From contig JAIOPQ010000056.1 in assembly GCA_021413825.1 (NCBI GenBank), positions 1 to 50,595 on the forward strand: a stretch of DNA of 50,595 nt, given 5' to 3'. Positions 27,073-34,399 of this stretch are shown piece after piece. This stretch comes from Spirochaetia bacterium (GTDB lineage Bacteria; Spirochaetota; Leptospiria; Leptospirales; Leptonemataceae). The position numbers were made by a program, and so were the translations under genes. The notes under the pieces were generated by a model that was given only the letters and a program-made list of their open reading frames with translations, was not told where the DNA came from and searched no databases. Positions within the stretch are counted from its first letter, which is position 1. Each line of letters starts with the position of its first letter.

Positions 27073-27960
27073 CTAGAAGTTCGTTTGAAAAACGATCCCG
27101 GAACTTTTTTCTACAAAGTCAAGATTGAAGAATCGCTCTCTGATATTTTGCTGGAACTTACGTTCCTGATAGTTGTTATATCTCTGTGCAGAGGCTACAG
27201 CACCCGTGATGTTGACAAGATAAAATCCAAGCCCCAGAAGCCCGGTAACAATCGAGCCCGTATGAGATGATTTAGCTTTTGTCTCAAGGTGGTTCATGTA
27301 AGCTGCGGATCCGCAAACGACTGAAGTAAAAGCAAACGATGAAATTCCGTCGGCCACATGACCGGAATATATCTGGCCGCTGCCCGGTAGAATTGAGGAA
27401 AGTCCCGCAGCAAGCAGTACGCTCTTGCGTGGGAGTTGTTCGAACTTTTGCATTTCTGTAAGAGTCTGACTGGTTACCCTGCGAACTGTTTCGTCCTCAG
27501 CTTCACCTTGCAGTTTCTCAAAATATTTTTGAGCGACTTGATAGTCGCCGTCTTCAAGATACAGTGTTCCGCCCAGAAGGCGCGTGAAATCTTTCTGTGC
27601 AGCTGTGGCATTTGAATCCAGCAGATTTCCCTGGTCTAAGAGAAAGCGACTTCGGAATCCTGCCTTAAGCGATGCAAACATGCGCAGATATGTGAGAGAG
27701 AACTCATCGCCTTCCAGATGTTTTATGCTGTCTCGAAAGCGATTCTCTCGCATCAACGTAAGAGCCGATTTTGCAGGTAGCACTTTATTCCCAGGAAAAG
27801 CCCCGGCGCCGCGATCATACTCGATTCGAGCCAGCGAGAATTCCCGGGCTTTGTAGTAAGAATCTCCTAATTCTTCGTGACTTTTTTCGGCGTTTAGCCA
27901 GAAGGGAATCATGCAGAGAATTAGCAGGCTGGCCTGGGCTGTATTGCTAGGCTTACTCAT
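27073..27960 (-). CDS. TPR-containing membrane protein
   Basis: A 295-aa exported protein. The start at 27960 gives a good signal peptide (SLLILCMIPFWLNA, then EKSHEE). Residues about 20-185 look like TPR helices (HEELGDSYYKAREFSLARIEYDRG; LGGTLYLEDGDYQVAQKYFEKLQG). The C-terminal part (about 195-270) has two or three membrane helices opening with SSILPGSGQIYSGHVADG, a motif shared with TM2/DUF5683-type proteins. The first 50 bases overlap the start of the divergent YidD-like lipoprotein gene. ATG 27912 would avoid the overlap but would destroy the signal peptide. Together with the YidD relative, a role in envelope protein assembly is plausible but inferred. Confidence 0.7.
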   Translation of the reverse strand: MSKPSNTAQASLLILCMIPFWLNAEKSHEELGDSYYKAREFSLARIEYDRGAGAFPGNKVLPAKSALTLMRENRFRDSIKHLEGDEFSLTYLRMFASLKAGFRSRFLLDQGNLLDSNATAAQKDFTRLLGGTLYLEDGDYQVAQKYFEKLQGEAEDETVRRVTSQTLTEMQKFEQLPRKSVLLAAGLSSILPGSGQIYSGHVADGISSFAFTSVVCGSAAYMNHLETKAKSSHTGSIVTGLLGLGFYLVNITGAVASAQRYNNYQERKFQQNIRERFFNLDFVEKSSGIVFQTNF

Positions 27961-28312
27961 CTGTTGCAATTCGGAGCAGACGCGCTCTGGAGGCGAGGAA
28001 AATCCTTCTATAGTTTGGGCACCGGCATTAAAACTACTCAAAGAACATCGCGCAGAATATACTCATTACGATGGTCCGCGTTGCCCAATGTACCCGTCTT
28101 GCTCTGCCTATGCGGAGACGGCGATCCGCAAACACTCATGGATGGGGCTTTTGATGTTTGCCAATCGACTCTTCTTTGCGGAAAGCGGTGACTTGCAGGA
28201 AAAATATATTCTGGCCCCAAAGCGGCTGTCGGGAGCTCCGCGCTACTACAATCCCGTATCGGATGATCTGCCCTTTGGATCACGCCCGTCACTTCTGCGC
28301 GAAGATTTCTGA
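27911..28312 (+). CDS. Lipoprotein-type YidD relative
   Basis: A 133-aa protein with a lipoprotein leader (AWAVLLGLLICC, lipobox LLIC) and a core that matches YidD, the membrane protein insertion efficiency factor: GPRCPMYPSCSAYAETAIRKHSWMGLL corresponds to the Cys-rich CRFxPTCSxYAxxAIxxHG region of YidD. Standard YidD is 70-85 aa, is bound to the cytoplasmic face of the membrane and is encoded by rpmH-yidC. This version is longer and exported, so it must act outside the cytoplasm. Shine-Dalgarno AGAAGGGA precedes the ATG. Confidence 0.78.
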   Translation: MQRISRLAWAVLLGLLICCNSEQTRSGGEENPSIVWAPALKLLKEHRAEYTHYDGPRCPMYPSCSAYAETAIRKHSWMGLLMFANRLFFAESGDLQEKYILAPKRLSGAPRYYNPVSDDLPFGSRPSLLREDF

Positions 28313-28344
28313 GACCCAAAAGAAATCTGAAAATCTCAAAACGT

Positions 28345-28365
28345 GGCGGAGGAGAACCCTCCGCC
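28345..28365 (-). terminator. Hairpin between convergent genes
   Basis: An 8-bp G+C-rich stem (GGCGGAGG / CCTCCGCC, loop AGAAC). On the minus strand it is followed by ACGTTTTGAGATTTTC, a moderate U-tract, so it probably ends the 52-aa gene at 28379-28537. It lies 32 bp past the stop of the YidD-like gene and may also protect that mRNA's 3' end. Confidence 0.6.
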
Positions 28366-28378
28366 TATGGACGAAAAG

Positions 28379-28537
28379 TTACGCCAGGGTATCTACAGTG
28401 GATGTTGAATCCGCTTGTTGTGATGGTTCGCTATTCATCGCCCTGGTCACCGGGCTTTCCTTTGGCTCAGCTTTCTGAGAGTTCAGGGATGGCGTCATTT
28501 GAACTGGTTTAGAAATGTTAGAACTATCGATCTGCAT
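28379..28537 (-). CDS. Unlisted 52-aa small protein
   Basis: A short frame, too small for most cut-offs, starting MQIDSSNISKPVQM and ending STSTVDTLA. It has a textbook Shine-Dalgarno (CCGGAGACCTT, then ATG) and a hairpin with U-tract 14 bp past its stop, so the gene has both ends marked. The protein is Ser/Gln/Pro-rich, with no Cys, no membrane segment and no signal peptide, and is likely disordered. No family is recognised. The 229 bp upstream of it, up to the slipin stop, hold nothing else I can support. Confidence 0.55.
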   Translation of the reverse strand: MQIDSSNISKPVQMTPSLNSQKAEPKESPVTRAMNSEPSQQADSTSTVDTLA

Positions 28538-28766
28538 AAGGTCTCCGGTTTAATTTGATTTTCGATTCAATATCGTCGCTGGTTCGCAGAATTCTGAGGC
28601 GCCTTTCGCTAATTTCGGGAACCAATTTTCCCGATGATCAAATAATTTTGGCCGCTTTTTGCAGACCTTTGTTTTGCCGCGTATTTTACATATTTCTGCG
28701 CACCTTCCGCGCTGTTTGGGCGATTGGCGCAAGGACAGTGTGAAAAAATTTCAAAATCTGCTAACG

Positions 28767-29876
28767 TCATACGTCTTTCTTTTTGGAAGACACCACGGCG
28801 CTTAGCTGATCGAGAAGGGTGCCGCTTGAGGAGAGCGAAATCGAGCTCACCTTCTCAGCAATGCGTTCCACGTACTCGAGTTCTTTTAGACGATATAACG
28901 TGGGATTCTCATCCATCAGGCGCGCAGTGTTTAGCAAACTTCGTGTGGATGCGATTTCCTCGCGACGAGTGAGTAGATTTGCCTGTGCCTTGCGCTCAGC
29001 TATGAGAACAAGATTCATGATCTCTTTAAAATCGCCTGGAAGAATTATATCCTTAACTCCTGCAAAATTAAATTCCACTCCCAGGTCCGGAGATCGTTCC
29101 TTTAACTTTGAAAGAACAAATTGATTGATTTCTTCTTTCTTCTGAAGCAACTCGTCGAGTGTCAAAGTGCCCACGTATTCTCGCAGGATCAGTTGTAATG
29201 CTACATACAATTGCTGTTCATACTCTTTAACCTGAAGGGCAATGCGTTCCGGATTTATGATTCTATAGTGACACACAAAGTTTATTCGGATGCTGACACG
29301 ATCGAGCGTAAGTATTTCCTGACCTGTCATATCAATTTGCAACTGTCTGAGATCGAGCGGAGTCACCTGTACCTGAACGGGTCCCTGCCAGAAATAATGC
29401 GCCCCTGGTTTCAGCTGCCTTATGAAAACTCCGTCAAAAAATAGTAATCCCACCTGGTGTGCGTCAATTTGAAAGCGTTGCACGTGATTTTTCATTCCGG
29501 CGTTTGCAATAACGGTAGCATCGAGATCACCTGGAATTTCTGGCGAGTTTTGATTCACTATTTTGAATTTGTGTTCAACAGTAGCATTCCAGTAAGCGAA
29601 TTGTCCGGCTGCGAACGCTTCAGTAAAATGTCCGTTCACAAAATGGAGTGCCAGCGATCCATCCGGCACATCGATGATTTGCATTTCATTCATCAGTGCA
29701 TTGTCAGCGGCAAACATGCTCAGTCCGCGATTGAGTTTGAAAAGTTTTTGGGTGTCTAGAATTGTAACTTCCGATCCTGGAATCCAGTCCGCATAATGCG
29801 AACCAGGCAACAGGCAGCGCACGTAATCGCCCCGACGGAATAGGAGTCCTCTTTCATGTTTCTTAATATGAATCAT
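28767..29876 (-). CDS. Slipin (SPFH/band 7) with a three-fold N-terminal repeat
   Basis: A 369-aa SPFH protein. The ATG at 29876 has GAGGTG just upstream. Before the SPFH domain the protein carries three related segments of about 27 residues: HERGLLFRRGDYVRCLLPGS (7-31), a weaker copy around SLALHFVNGHFTEAFAAGQF (70-97), and QVGLLFFDGVFIRQLKPGAH (138-164). The SPFH domain follows (about 166-310; ILTLDRVSIRINFVCHYRI, LREYVGTLTLDELL), then an Ala/Glu-rich oligomerisation helix. There is no hydrophobic leader. Slipins scaffold membrane or protein assemblies. From memory, slipins of this multi-head type occur with bacterial RNA-repair/Ro genes, which is notable because a Y-RNA-like gene lies directly upstream on the same strand. 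Confidence 0.85.
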   Translation of the reverse strand: MIHIKKHERGLLFRRGDYVRCLLPGSHYADWIPGSEVTILDTQKLFKLNRGLSMFAADNALMNEMQIIDVPDGSLALHFVNGHFTEAFAAGQFAYWNATVEHKFKIVNQNSPEIPGDLDATVIANAGMKNHVQRFQIDAHQVGLLFFDGVFIRQLKPGAHYFWQGPVQVQVTPLDLRQLQIDMTGQEILTLDRVSIRINFVCHYRIINPERIALQVKEYEQQLYVALQLILREYVGTLTLDELLQKKEEINQFVLSKLKERSPDLGVEFNFAGVKDIILPGDFKEIMNLVLIAERKAQANLLTRREEIASTRSLLNTARLMDENPTLYRLKELEYVERIAEKVSSISLSSSGTLLDQLSAVVSSKKKDV

Positions 29877-30079
29877 ATGCACCTCAAAGGTGAAGAAGAG
29901 ACCGGTATTCCCCGAACCAGTCGCGGAAACCTGCTTGAGCCGCACCATCGAAGCGAGGAACCAGAGCGGTCAGTCAATCCAATGATTGCGTGAGCACTCT
30001 AGAAACGAATCTAAATGTTGCGGCTGTATCCGCGGTCTGCATGGCAACTGGCTCGTCGCTTTCGCTGGAAGACCAGCCT

Positions 30080-30340
30080 CTTCTCCGTTGTGCGATTTAA
30101 GGCTCGCCACACCTTCAAAGTCTGCTGCTCTAACCAACTAAGCTAATCGGTTGCCCGATGCGGGATTCGAACCCGCGTCCGCAGATAAGTAGAGGGCCAG
30201 CAGAAAGGCTCGGCATACTTCCGTCCAAATTTTGAGGGACGAAAGTACCGCTGCAAATTCATATGCGTGCCGATTTGCTGTTCCCGGAACAGCAAAACCT
30301 CGCAGTAAAAGCCCGTCAACTTGCACTGAGGCAACGGATT
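30080..30340 (-). ncRNA. YrlA-type Y RNA candidate with permuted tRNA-like core
   Basis: The core (30121-30185, minus strand) is a tRNA in permuted order. First come anticodon-stem 3' strand TCTGC, GGAC, T-arm GCGGG-TTCGAAT-CCCGC and acceptor strand ATCGG. A GCAA tetraloop follows, then acceptor strand CCGAT, TA, D-arm GCTT-AGTTGGTTA-GAGC, A, and anticodon-stem 5' strand GCAGA. All four stems pair. This is the layout described for the tRNA-mimicking module of bacterial Y RNAs (YrlA), where the acceptor end is closed by a loop and the anticodon stem leads into the rest of the RNA. The 5' flank folds well (30254-30276 and 30218-30247 hairpins), and a pseudoknot-like AAGG/CCTT follows the core. 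The ends are estimates. Alternative: a permuted tmRNA, but no tag frame is seen. Confidence 0.65.
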
Positions 30341-30402
30341 CGTCGGATTTTTGAATTTTACAAGTCTCGAAATTTCAAATGGAACGATTCAAAGGGGGCG
30401 GT

Positions 30403-30800
30403 GTGAAGAAGGATCATTACCGGGAAGTGCATGCGCTCGCTGAGGTCGTACGGGTCGTTTTTGCCGACTTCCGTGCACACAGACCTATTCCCGATGCGGC
30501 CTTGCTGCGTTCTCCGTCGTTGAGGCCTGGCTTGCAGGTCAAACCATAACCGACGAAGACCTTCAGGAAGCGGCCAACGTTAGCTTCGAGGATGGCGTGC
30601 CCTACGCGCAGCCAGAGAAAGATCGCGCACTTACGTGTGACGGAGTAAAGAATGGCGCGGCGCTTCAAACTATCAGGCCTGCGGCAGAGGCGAACGCTCC
30701 TGCTGGTAACGGTGCGGCTCAATCGAAAAAGCAAACGAAGACACCGTTCACTCTTGATCTTGCGCCTTTCATAGGAGCTGATTCAGCAGCGCAGGGTTGA
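30403..30800 (+). pseudogene. Frameshifted remnant of an unknown gene
   Basis: From GTG 30403 (AGGGGG upstream) the frame reads KKDHYREVHALAEVVRVVF and continues to about 30500. There the plausible coding frame jumps to AAFSVVEAWLAGQTITDEDL and runs to TGA at 30800, ending in an Ala/Gln/Lys-rich tail. Neither half is a convincing gene alone, and the join looks like a one-base indel. The segment is visibly more G+C-rich than its neighbours. The EAWLAGQTITDEDLQEAA stretch recalls small immunity-type proteins, but this is weak. It may belong with the next fragment. Confidence 0.4.
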
Positions 30801-31060
30801 TCGTTGCTGACGAAATTGGAGAAGCGGGTTACGATTGGATCTTTGGTGCCTGCGCTTGCACCAGGAGTAACGCACACAAGAATCCGCGCGGTCAAGAACC
30901 GGGTTGGGTTCCGATCGCATATAGCCCGGATGACGTAATCTTCTTTATGGATGAGGACGGATTCGTCTGGATGATTGATACGATCGAGGATACCGAACAT
31001 ACACGCTTTGCAGAGAGCGGTGACGATTTTATGAAGCAGTTATTCAGTTCGTCCGATTGA
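30797..31060 (+). CDS. SMI1/KNR4-like (SUKH) fragment
   Basis: An 87-aa frame beginning at TTG and overlapping the end of the preceding remnant. The C-terminal half (GWVPIAYSPDDVIFFMDEDG, then WMIDTIEDTEHTRFAESGDDFMKQLF) has the pattern of the SUKH fold seen in immunity proteins to contact-dependent toxins. An N-terminal half of that fold is missing, so this is probably a decayed gene in a third frame of the same segment. A palindrome (CGCATAG-CCGCAAGCGG-GTATGCG, 31074-31097) lies just past its stop, without a T-run. The 141 bp to the next gene otherwise hold nothing supported. Confidence 0.35.
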   Translation: MIVADEIGEAGYDWIFGACACTRSNAHKNPRGQEPGWVPIAYSPDDVIFFMDEDGFVWMIDTIEDTEHTRFAESGDDFMKQLFSSSD

Positions 31061-31201
31061 CCTGCAAACACGTCGCATAGCCGCAAGCGGGTATGCGATT
31101 GGCGAGCCCCGGTGAAATAGATTGCTTGCGTCTTAAAATATTTTGCAAAGACTAGGCTTTCCACTTGTTGTTTACCGGGATGTTTTTCCCTGGAGAATTG
31201 C

Positions 31202-33571
31202 GTGAAACAATTCATTGGCTCGGTCATATTGATGCTTCTAATCGGAGCCTGCGGCTCTGGTAAAAAATCCGATTCGGGTCTATTCTTAGCCCTTGGCGCA
31301 AGCTCCGGGTCAGGGGGACCCTCCAGTAGTCCAGAAACAGCGGGGAGCGGCAGTGCTACTACAACCGTTGGTCCGTCCGTTTCGCCACCGACTACCGTAA
31401 TTCAACCTGTGGCCACTCCGATTGAAACCGACAATGATCCGAATTTAATTTGTGATCAACCTCCAGCCGGTACGTATCCACCACTTTCCATTCTCAAATC
31501 CACCCCTGGCGATGGAGCCCAGGCCGTTTCTGTTGATACGCCGCTTACGCTTTATTTTAGCCAACCCCTCGAATGCGATTCTGTTCCAAAATTACATTCA
31601 CAGTACGGAGATCCAAAGCGAGGTAACATAGATCGCTTCACTTCGATAGTTCTGCTGCATGAGGCAGGGCAGGTTGCTAGAGAAACAAAAACTATATACA
31701 ATGCAGATGGTAAATACTGGCGCCGGGGTTTTATCGTTCCTTCGGATACATCCTGCAGATGCAATCGAGTGCGCATCAAGCCTACGTTAAACCTGATGCC
31801 CGATTCAAATTACTGGATACTTGTCAGTCGTGAAGTGCGCTCCATTAAAGCTCCTTTCCTGGGCCCCGAGTACTATCAGTTGGAAATGTCCGCAGCTTCC
31901 CATACGGCTGTGGGCTTCAACGGCTTTGGCGCTCAGGAAATCGATGAAGCGGAAGCCAAGGGCGGCTTGCTGCAATTTGCAACCAGCGTTGATTGTCCGT
32001 CCGTTGATTCCGTTACCGACAGTGCGTACGATTCCACTCCATTTCGACTTTGTTCGGCAACACCACATTCGCGGATTGATGTTCCGACTTCGACGCCTAT
32101 CGTTATGAAATTTAGCAAGCCCGTGGATTGCAGTATGCTGAATGACTTTTGGAAAATTAACGAAGATGGGCAGAGTACAGCCAGCCAGACGGATCAAAAT
32201 GTCTTTGTGGGATTATACACTCCATTTGGTGGCGACGGGCGAGGACGCTTTCATACACAATACTCTTGTAACGGACGCGAACTGCGCCTTGATCCCAGGG
32301 CAAACCTGCCAGAATTCGCCTGGGGGATGGCAGATGTGCAAGGCCTTTGGGATGCAAAGAAGCAATCTCTGGCTTTCCCACATTTCCGTTACGTGCCGCA
32401 AATAAATGGAAAATGGTTCCCCAATGCCAGCATCATAAACGGGTTCTGGTGGCAATGGGGAAATGTGAAAACGGAATCACCAACGTGCCAGGAAGATGAA
32501 GTACTCGTTAATAACAAATGCGTACCTGATGTTGTTTCTGAATTACCGGGTGGCGATCCGCAGCTCCCGGATGGGGGGCCAGAAGTTGCGTGTCCGGACC
32601 GCGTGATTTCTGTGGATACCACACAGGGGCAATGGTTTACAAGTACTGATCGGAAAACATCAAAAGATGCGATCAAAGCAGGAGTTCACACATTCTGGGC
32701 CAATCAGAATCTAATCCTGAAGATTCGCAAGAATTGTCAGGCTGGATGGTACAAGCTTGCGCTGACTGCATCCAATATCGGTGGTCCGTTGCCGGAATGG
32801 TATGAGAAGTTCAACGTTAAAGTAAAGTCAGATGGAATCACGATTGGAGGAATTGGCATTCAAGCCTCCGACGATAAGTACAATCGGGGTGTCATGCTTG
32901 TTTACTTGAAGAAAGGAGACACTGACCTGAATCTGTTGTGGGACAACGACGCCTACCTTGAGGGCCAATACGACGCTAACATCAATCTCGCAGAGATTGC
33001 ATTGCGTTATACTGAAACTCATCAGACCAGTAAGTCACTTGCGCGCAATGCAGCTCAGTATTGCGACGTTGCTGGCCGCTGGTTCTGGGAAACTGAGAAT
33101 TCTGCATTCACTTATTGGGATCACCAGCAAATCATGTTCTGCTTCCCCGGGCTCGAAGCAGGAAAGTACAAAGTCACTGTTGAAGCCAGGAACCACGTAT
33201 CTGAATTGCCTCTGCCACCGAACTATTCTGGTTTTAATGTTCGCCTGACGTCCGGTGAGAAAACCGCAGATACTACCATTAAGGCCGATTCTAAAGTATT
33301 TAAAAAAGCGTCGGTCGAAATGGATCTCGAAAATGGTGCGCCAATCACGCTGGAATGGCTTAACGATCAATTCGAGGAGGGTAAGCATGATACTAACATT
33401 GAGATTCGAAAAGTGAAGTTAACTTTGATTGAAGCTCGCAAGTCTCAGCTGGGTGCATACCTCGGTGGTGCTGGCGGCAAATCTCCTCTTGTGGTGCTTT
33501 TGATTCTGATGATCAGCGTTATTGGGATTATTGCTTCGCGCATCATCGCTCACAAGTTACGCACCAGGTAG
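31202..33571 (+). CDS. Large multidomain lipoprotein with C-terminal membrane anchor
   Basis: A 789-aa surface protein. The N-terminus is a lipoprotein leader (SVILMLLIGAC, lipobox LIGAC), followed by a Gly/Ser/Thr/Pro-rich stalk (about 18-80). Two Big_5/Ig-like repeats follow (about 90-215 and 280-400), each with a STPGDGAQAVSVDTPLTLYFSQP-type opening. Two carbohydrate-binding-like modules lie at about 470-600 and 615-745, each ending in a DxN motif (LLWDNDAYLEGQYDANINL; LEWLNDQFEEGKHDTNIEI) like calcium-dependent CBM36/60 modules. The last 30 residues are a hydrophobic helix with a basic end (HKLRTR), preceded by LGGAGGKS. Having both a lipid and a C-terminal anchor is odd. Confidence 0.8.
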   Translation: MKQFIGSVILMLLIGACGSGKKSDSGLFLALGASSGSGGPSSSPETAGSGSATTTVGPSVSPPTTVIQPVATPIETDNDPNLICDQPPAGTYPPLSILKSTPGDGAQAVSVDTPLTLYFSQPLECDSVPKLHSQYGDPKRGNIDRFTSIVLLHEAGQVARETKTIYNADGKYWRRGFIVPSDTSCRCNRVRIKPTLNLMPDSNYWILVSREVRSIKAPFLGPEYYQLEMSAASHTAVGFNGFGAQEIDEAEAKGGLLQFATSVDCPSVDSVTDSAYDSTPFRLCSATPHSRIDVPTSTPIVMKFSKPVDCSMLNDFWKINEDGQSTASQTDQNVFVGLYTPFGGDGRGRFHTQYSCNGRELRLDPRANLPEFAWGMADVQGLWDAKKQSLAFPHFRYVPQINGKWFPNASIINGFWWQWGNVKTESPTCQEDEVLVNNKCVPDVVSELPGGDPQLPDGGPEVACPDRVISVDTTQGQWFTSTDRKTSKDAIKAGVHTFWANQNLILKIRKNCQAGWYKLALTASNIGGPLPEWYEKFNVKVKSDGITIGGIGIQASDDKYNRGVMLVYLKKGDTDLNLLWDNDAYLEGQYDANINLAEIALRYTETHQTSKSLARNAAQYCDVAGRWFWETENSAFTYWDHQQIMFCFPGLEAGKYKVTVEARNHVSELPLPPNYSGFNVRLTSGEKTADTTIKADSKVFKKASVEMDLENGAPITLEWLNDQFEEGKHDTNIEIRKVKLTLIEARKSQLGAYLGGAGGKSPLVVLLILMISVIGIIASRIIAHKLRTR

Positions 33572-33613
33572 GATGAAATCCAATCCGATGTGCTGGAGGC
33601 ATTTGAGTCAGGA

Positions 33614-34285
33614 TCAGGATCTGGATTCGCTGATCTTTCCAAATGCCAGCAGGGAAACGTAGGCCAGAAATAGCAGCGGAGTCAGAATGAGCACTACTGC
33701 GAATTCATCATCGAGCGACGTAGGTCGTTGGATCTGTTCGAGCACATCTGCGAAGAGGGTCCTGGGTCTGCGAAATATATCCCAGGAATTCCAGCGCAGA
33801 AATCGGCCGACGAAAATACCGAGAGCCGCAAGCGGGCAACTGATGATTACGAAGACCCAACCGCCGGTTGCTCCAAAGCGTTGCTCGTAGAGCAGCTGCA
33901 TGAGTCGCAGTGACACCAGTCCGCCCAGGAATCCATTCCAGGAGAAGGAGAAAAGCAGGATAGTATCAAACCAGAGCGGAATTCGCGGACGCAGCCTGAG
34001 ATGCAGAAAATCCGTTATGATGTAGGGTGCATTGGGCAGGAACAATAGCCAGAGGAGCGTCAATAGAAAGAAGACCAGTCCGGTCTTTTCTGTGTGGCTA
34101 TAGATTAGAAACATCAGGAAGGCCAGGATCACAGGGATCATCGCAAGGAATAGGTTCCAGATCAGAAACAGATACGACGCAGAAAGCGAGAAGTGCAGCC
34201 TGATGATTGCCAGGGCCACAGACAGGACGCAGGACAGGCCAAGGAGCACAATTGCTCCAAAAAATGGAAGCTGGTTAGTTCGCAT
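33614..34285 (-). CDS. DUF1361 membrane protein
   Basis: A 223-aa polytopic protein with about six membrane helices and the family signatures WLLFLPNAPYIITDFLHL and RFLRWNSWDIF. DUF1361 has no established activity. It lies alone, divergent from recJ with 114 bp between the starts, and convergent with the large lipoprotein gene. Confidence 0.85.
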   Translation of the reverse strand: MRTNQLPFFGAIVLLGLSCVLSVALAIIRLHFSLSASYLFLIWNLFLAMIPVILAFLMFLIYSHTEKTGLVFFLLTLLWLLFLPNAPYIITDFLHLRLRPRIPLWFDTILLFSFSWNGFLGGLVSLRLMQLLYEQRFGATGGWVFVIISCPLAALGIFVGRFLRWNSWDIFRRPRTLFADVLEQIQRPTSLDDEFAVVLILTPLLFLAYVSLLAFGKISESRS

Positions 34286-34357
34286 GAATCAAGTGTAGGG
34301 CGGCTGTTTGTGTTTAATATGTGCGAATTGTGAGGTTTTTCTGTCAAAGCTTAGGGC

Positions 34358-34388
34358 TTGACCTCAGATTCTGTCACATAGACATAAT
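34358..34388 (+). promoter_or_regulatory. Possible recJ promoter
   Basis: TTGACC (34358-34363) and CATAAT (34383-34388) resemble -35 and -10 elements with a long 19-bp spacer, 12 bp before the recJ ATG. Such a short leader would leave little room for a Shine-Dalgarno, and none is seen, so recJ may be expressed from a nearly leaderless transcript. Confidence 0.3.
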
Positions 34389-34399
34389 ACAATTCAATC

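Noticed and set aside
30149-30335. One-piece short tmRNA (GTTGCCT pairing with GGGCAAC)
   Set aside because: The 5' AGTTGACGGG stretch recalls the tmRNA D-loop and seven pairs can form, but a three-base insertion after the T-stem would break the acceptor stack, the length (about 187) is far too short and the tag is absent.
30080-30340. Permuted (two-piece) tmRNA
   Set aside because: The T-arm context resembles tmRNA and a pseudoknot-like element follows, but there is no tag frame with an Ala resume codon and an ...AA-stop end, the D-arm is a full tRNA D-arm, no encoded CCA is seen and no G3-U70 pair can form. Kept only as the main alternative to a Y RNA.
29980-30350. Permuted group I or II intron giving a circular tRNA
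   Set aside because: GTGTG follows the tRNA 5' half as in group II introns, but no domain V hairpin or group I P7 core was found, and the available length is too small.
30417-30734. Minus-strand 105-aa frame
   Set aside because: Arg/Ser/Cys-rich, no ribosome-binding site, and opposite the plus-strand remnant that has more protein-like composition; a shadow frame.
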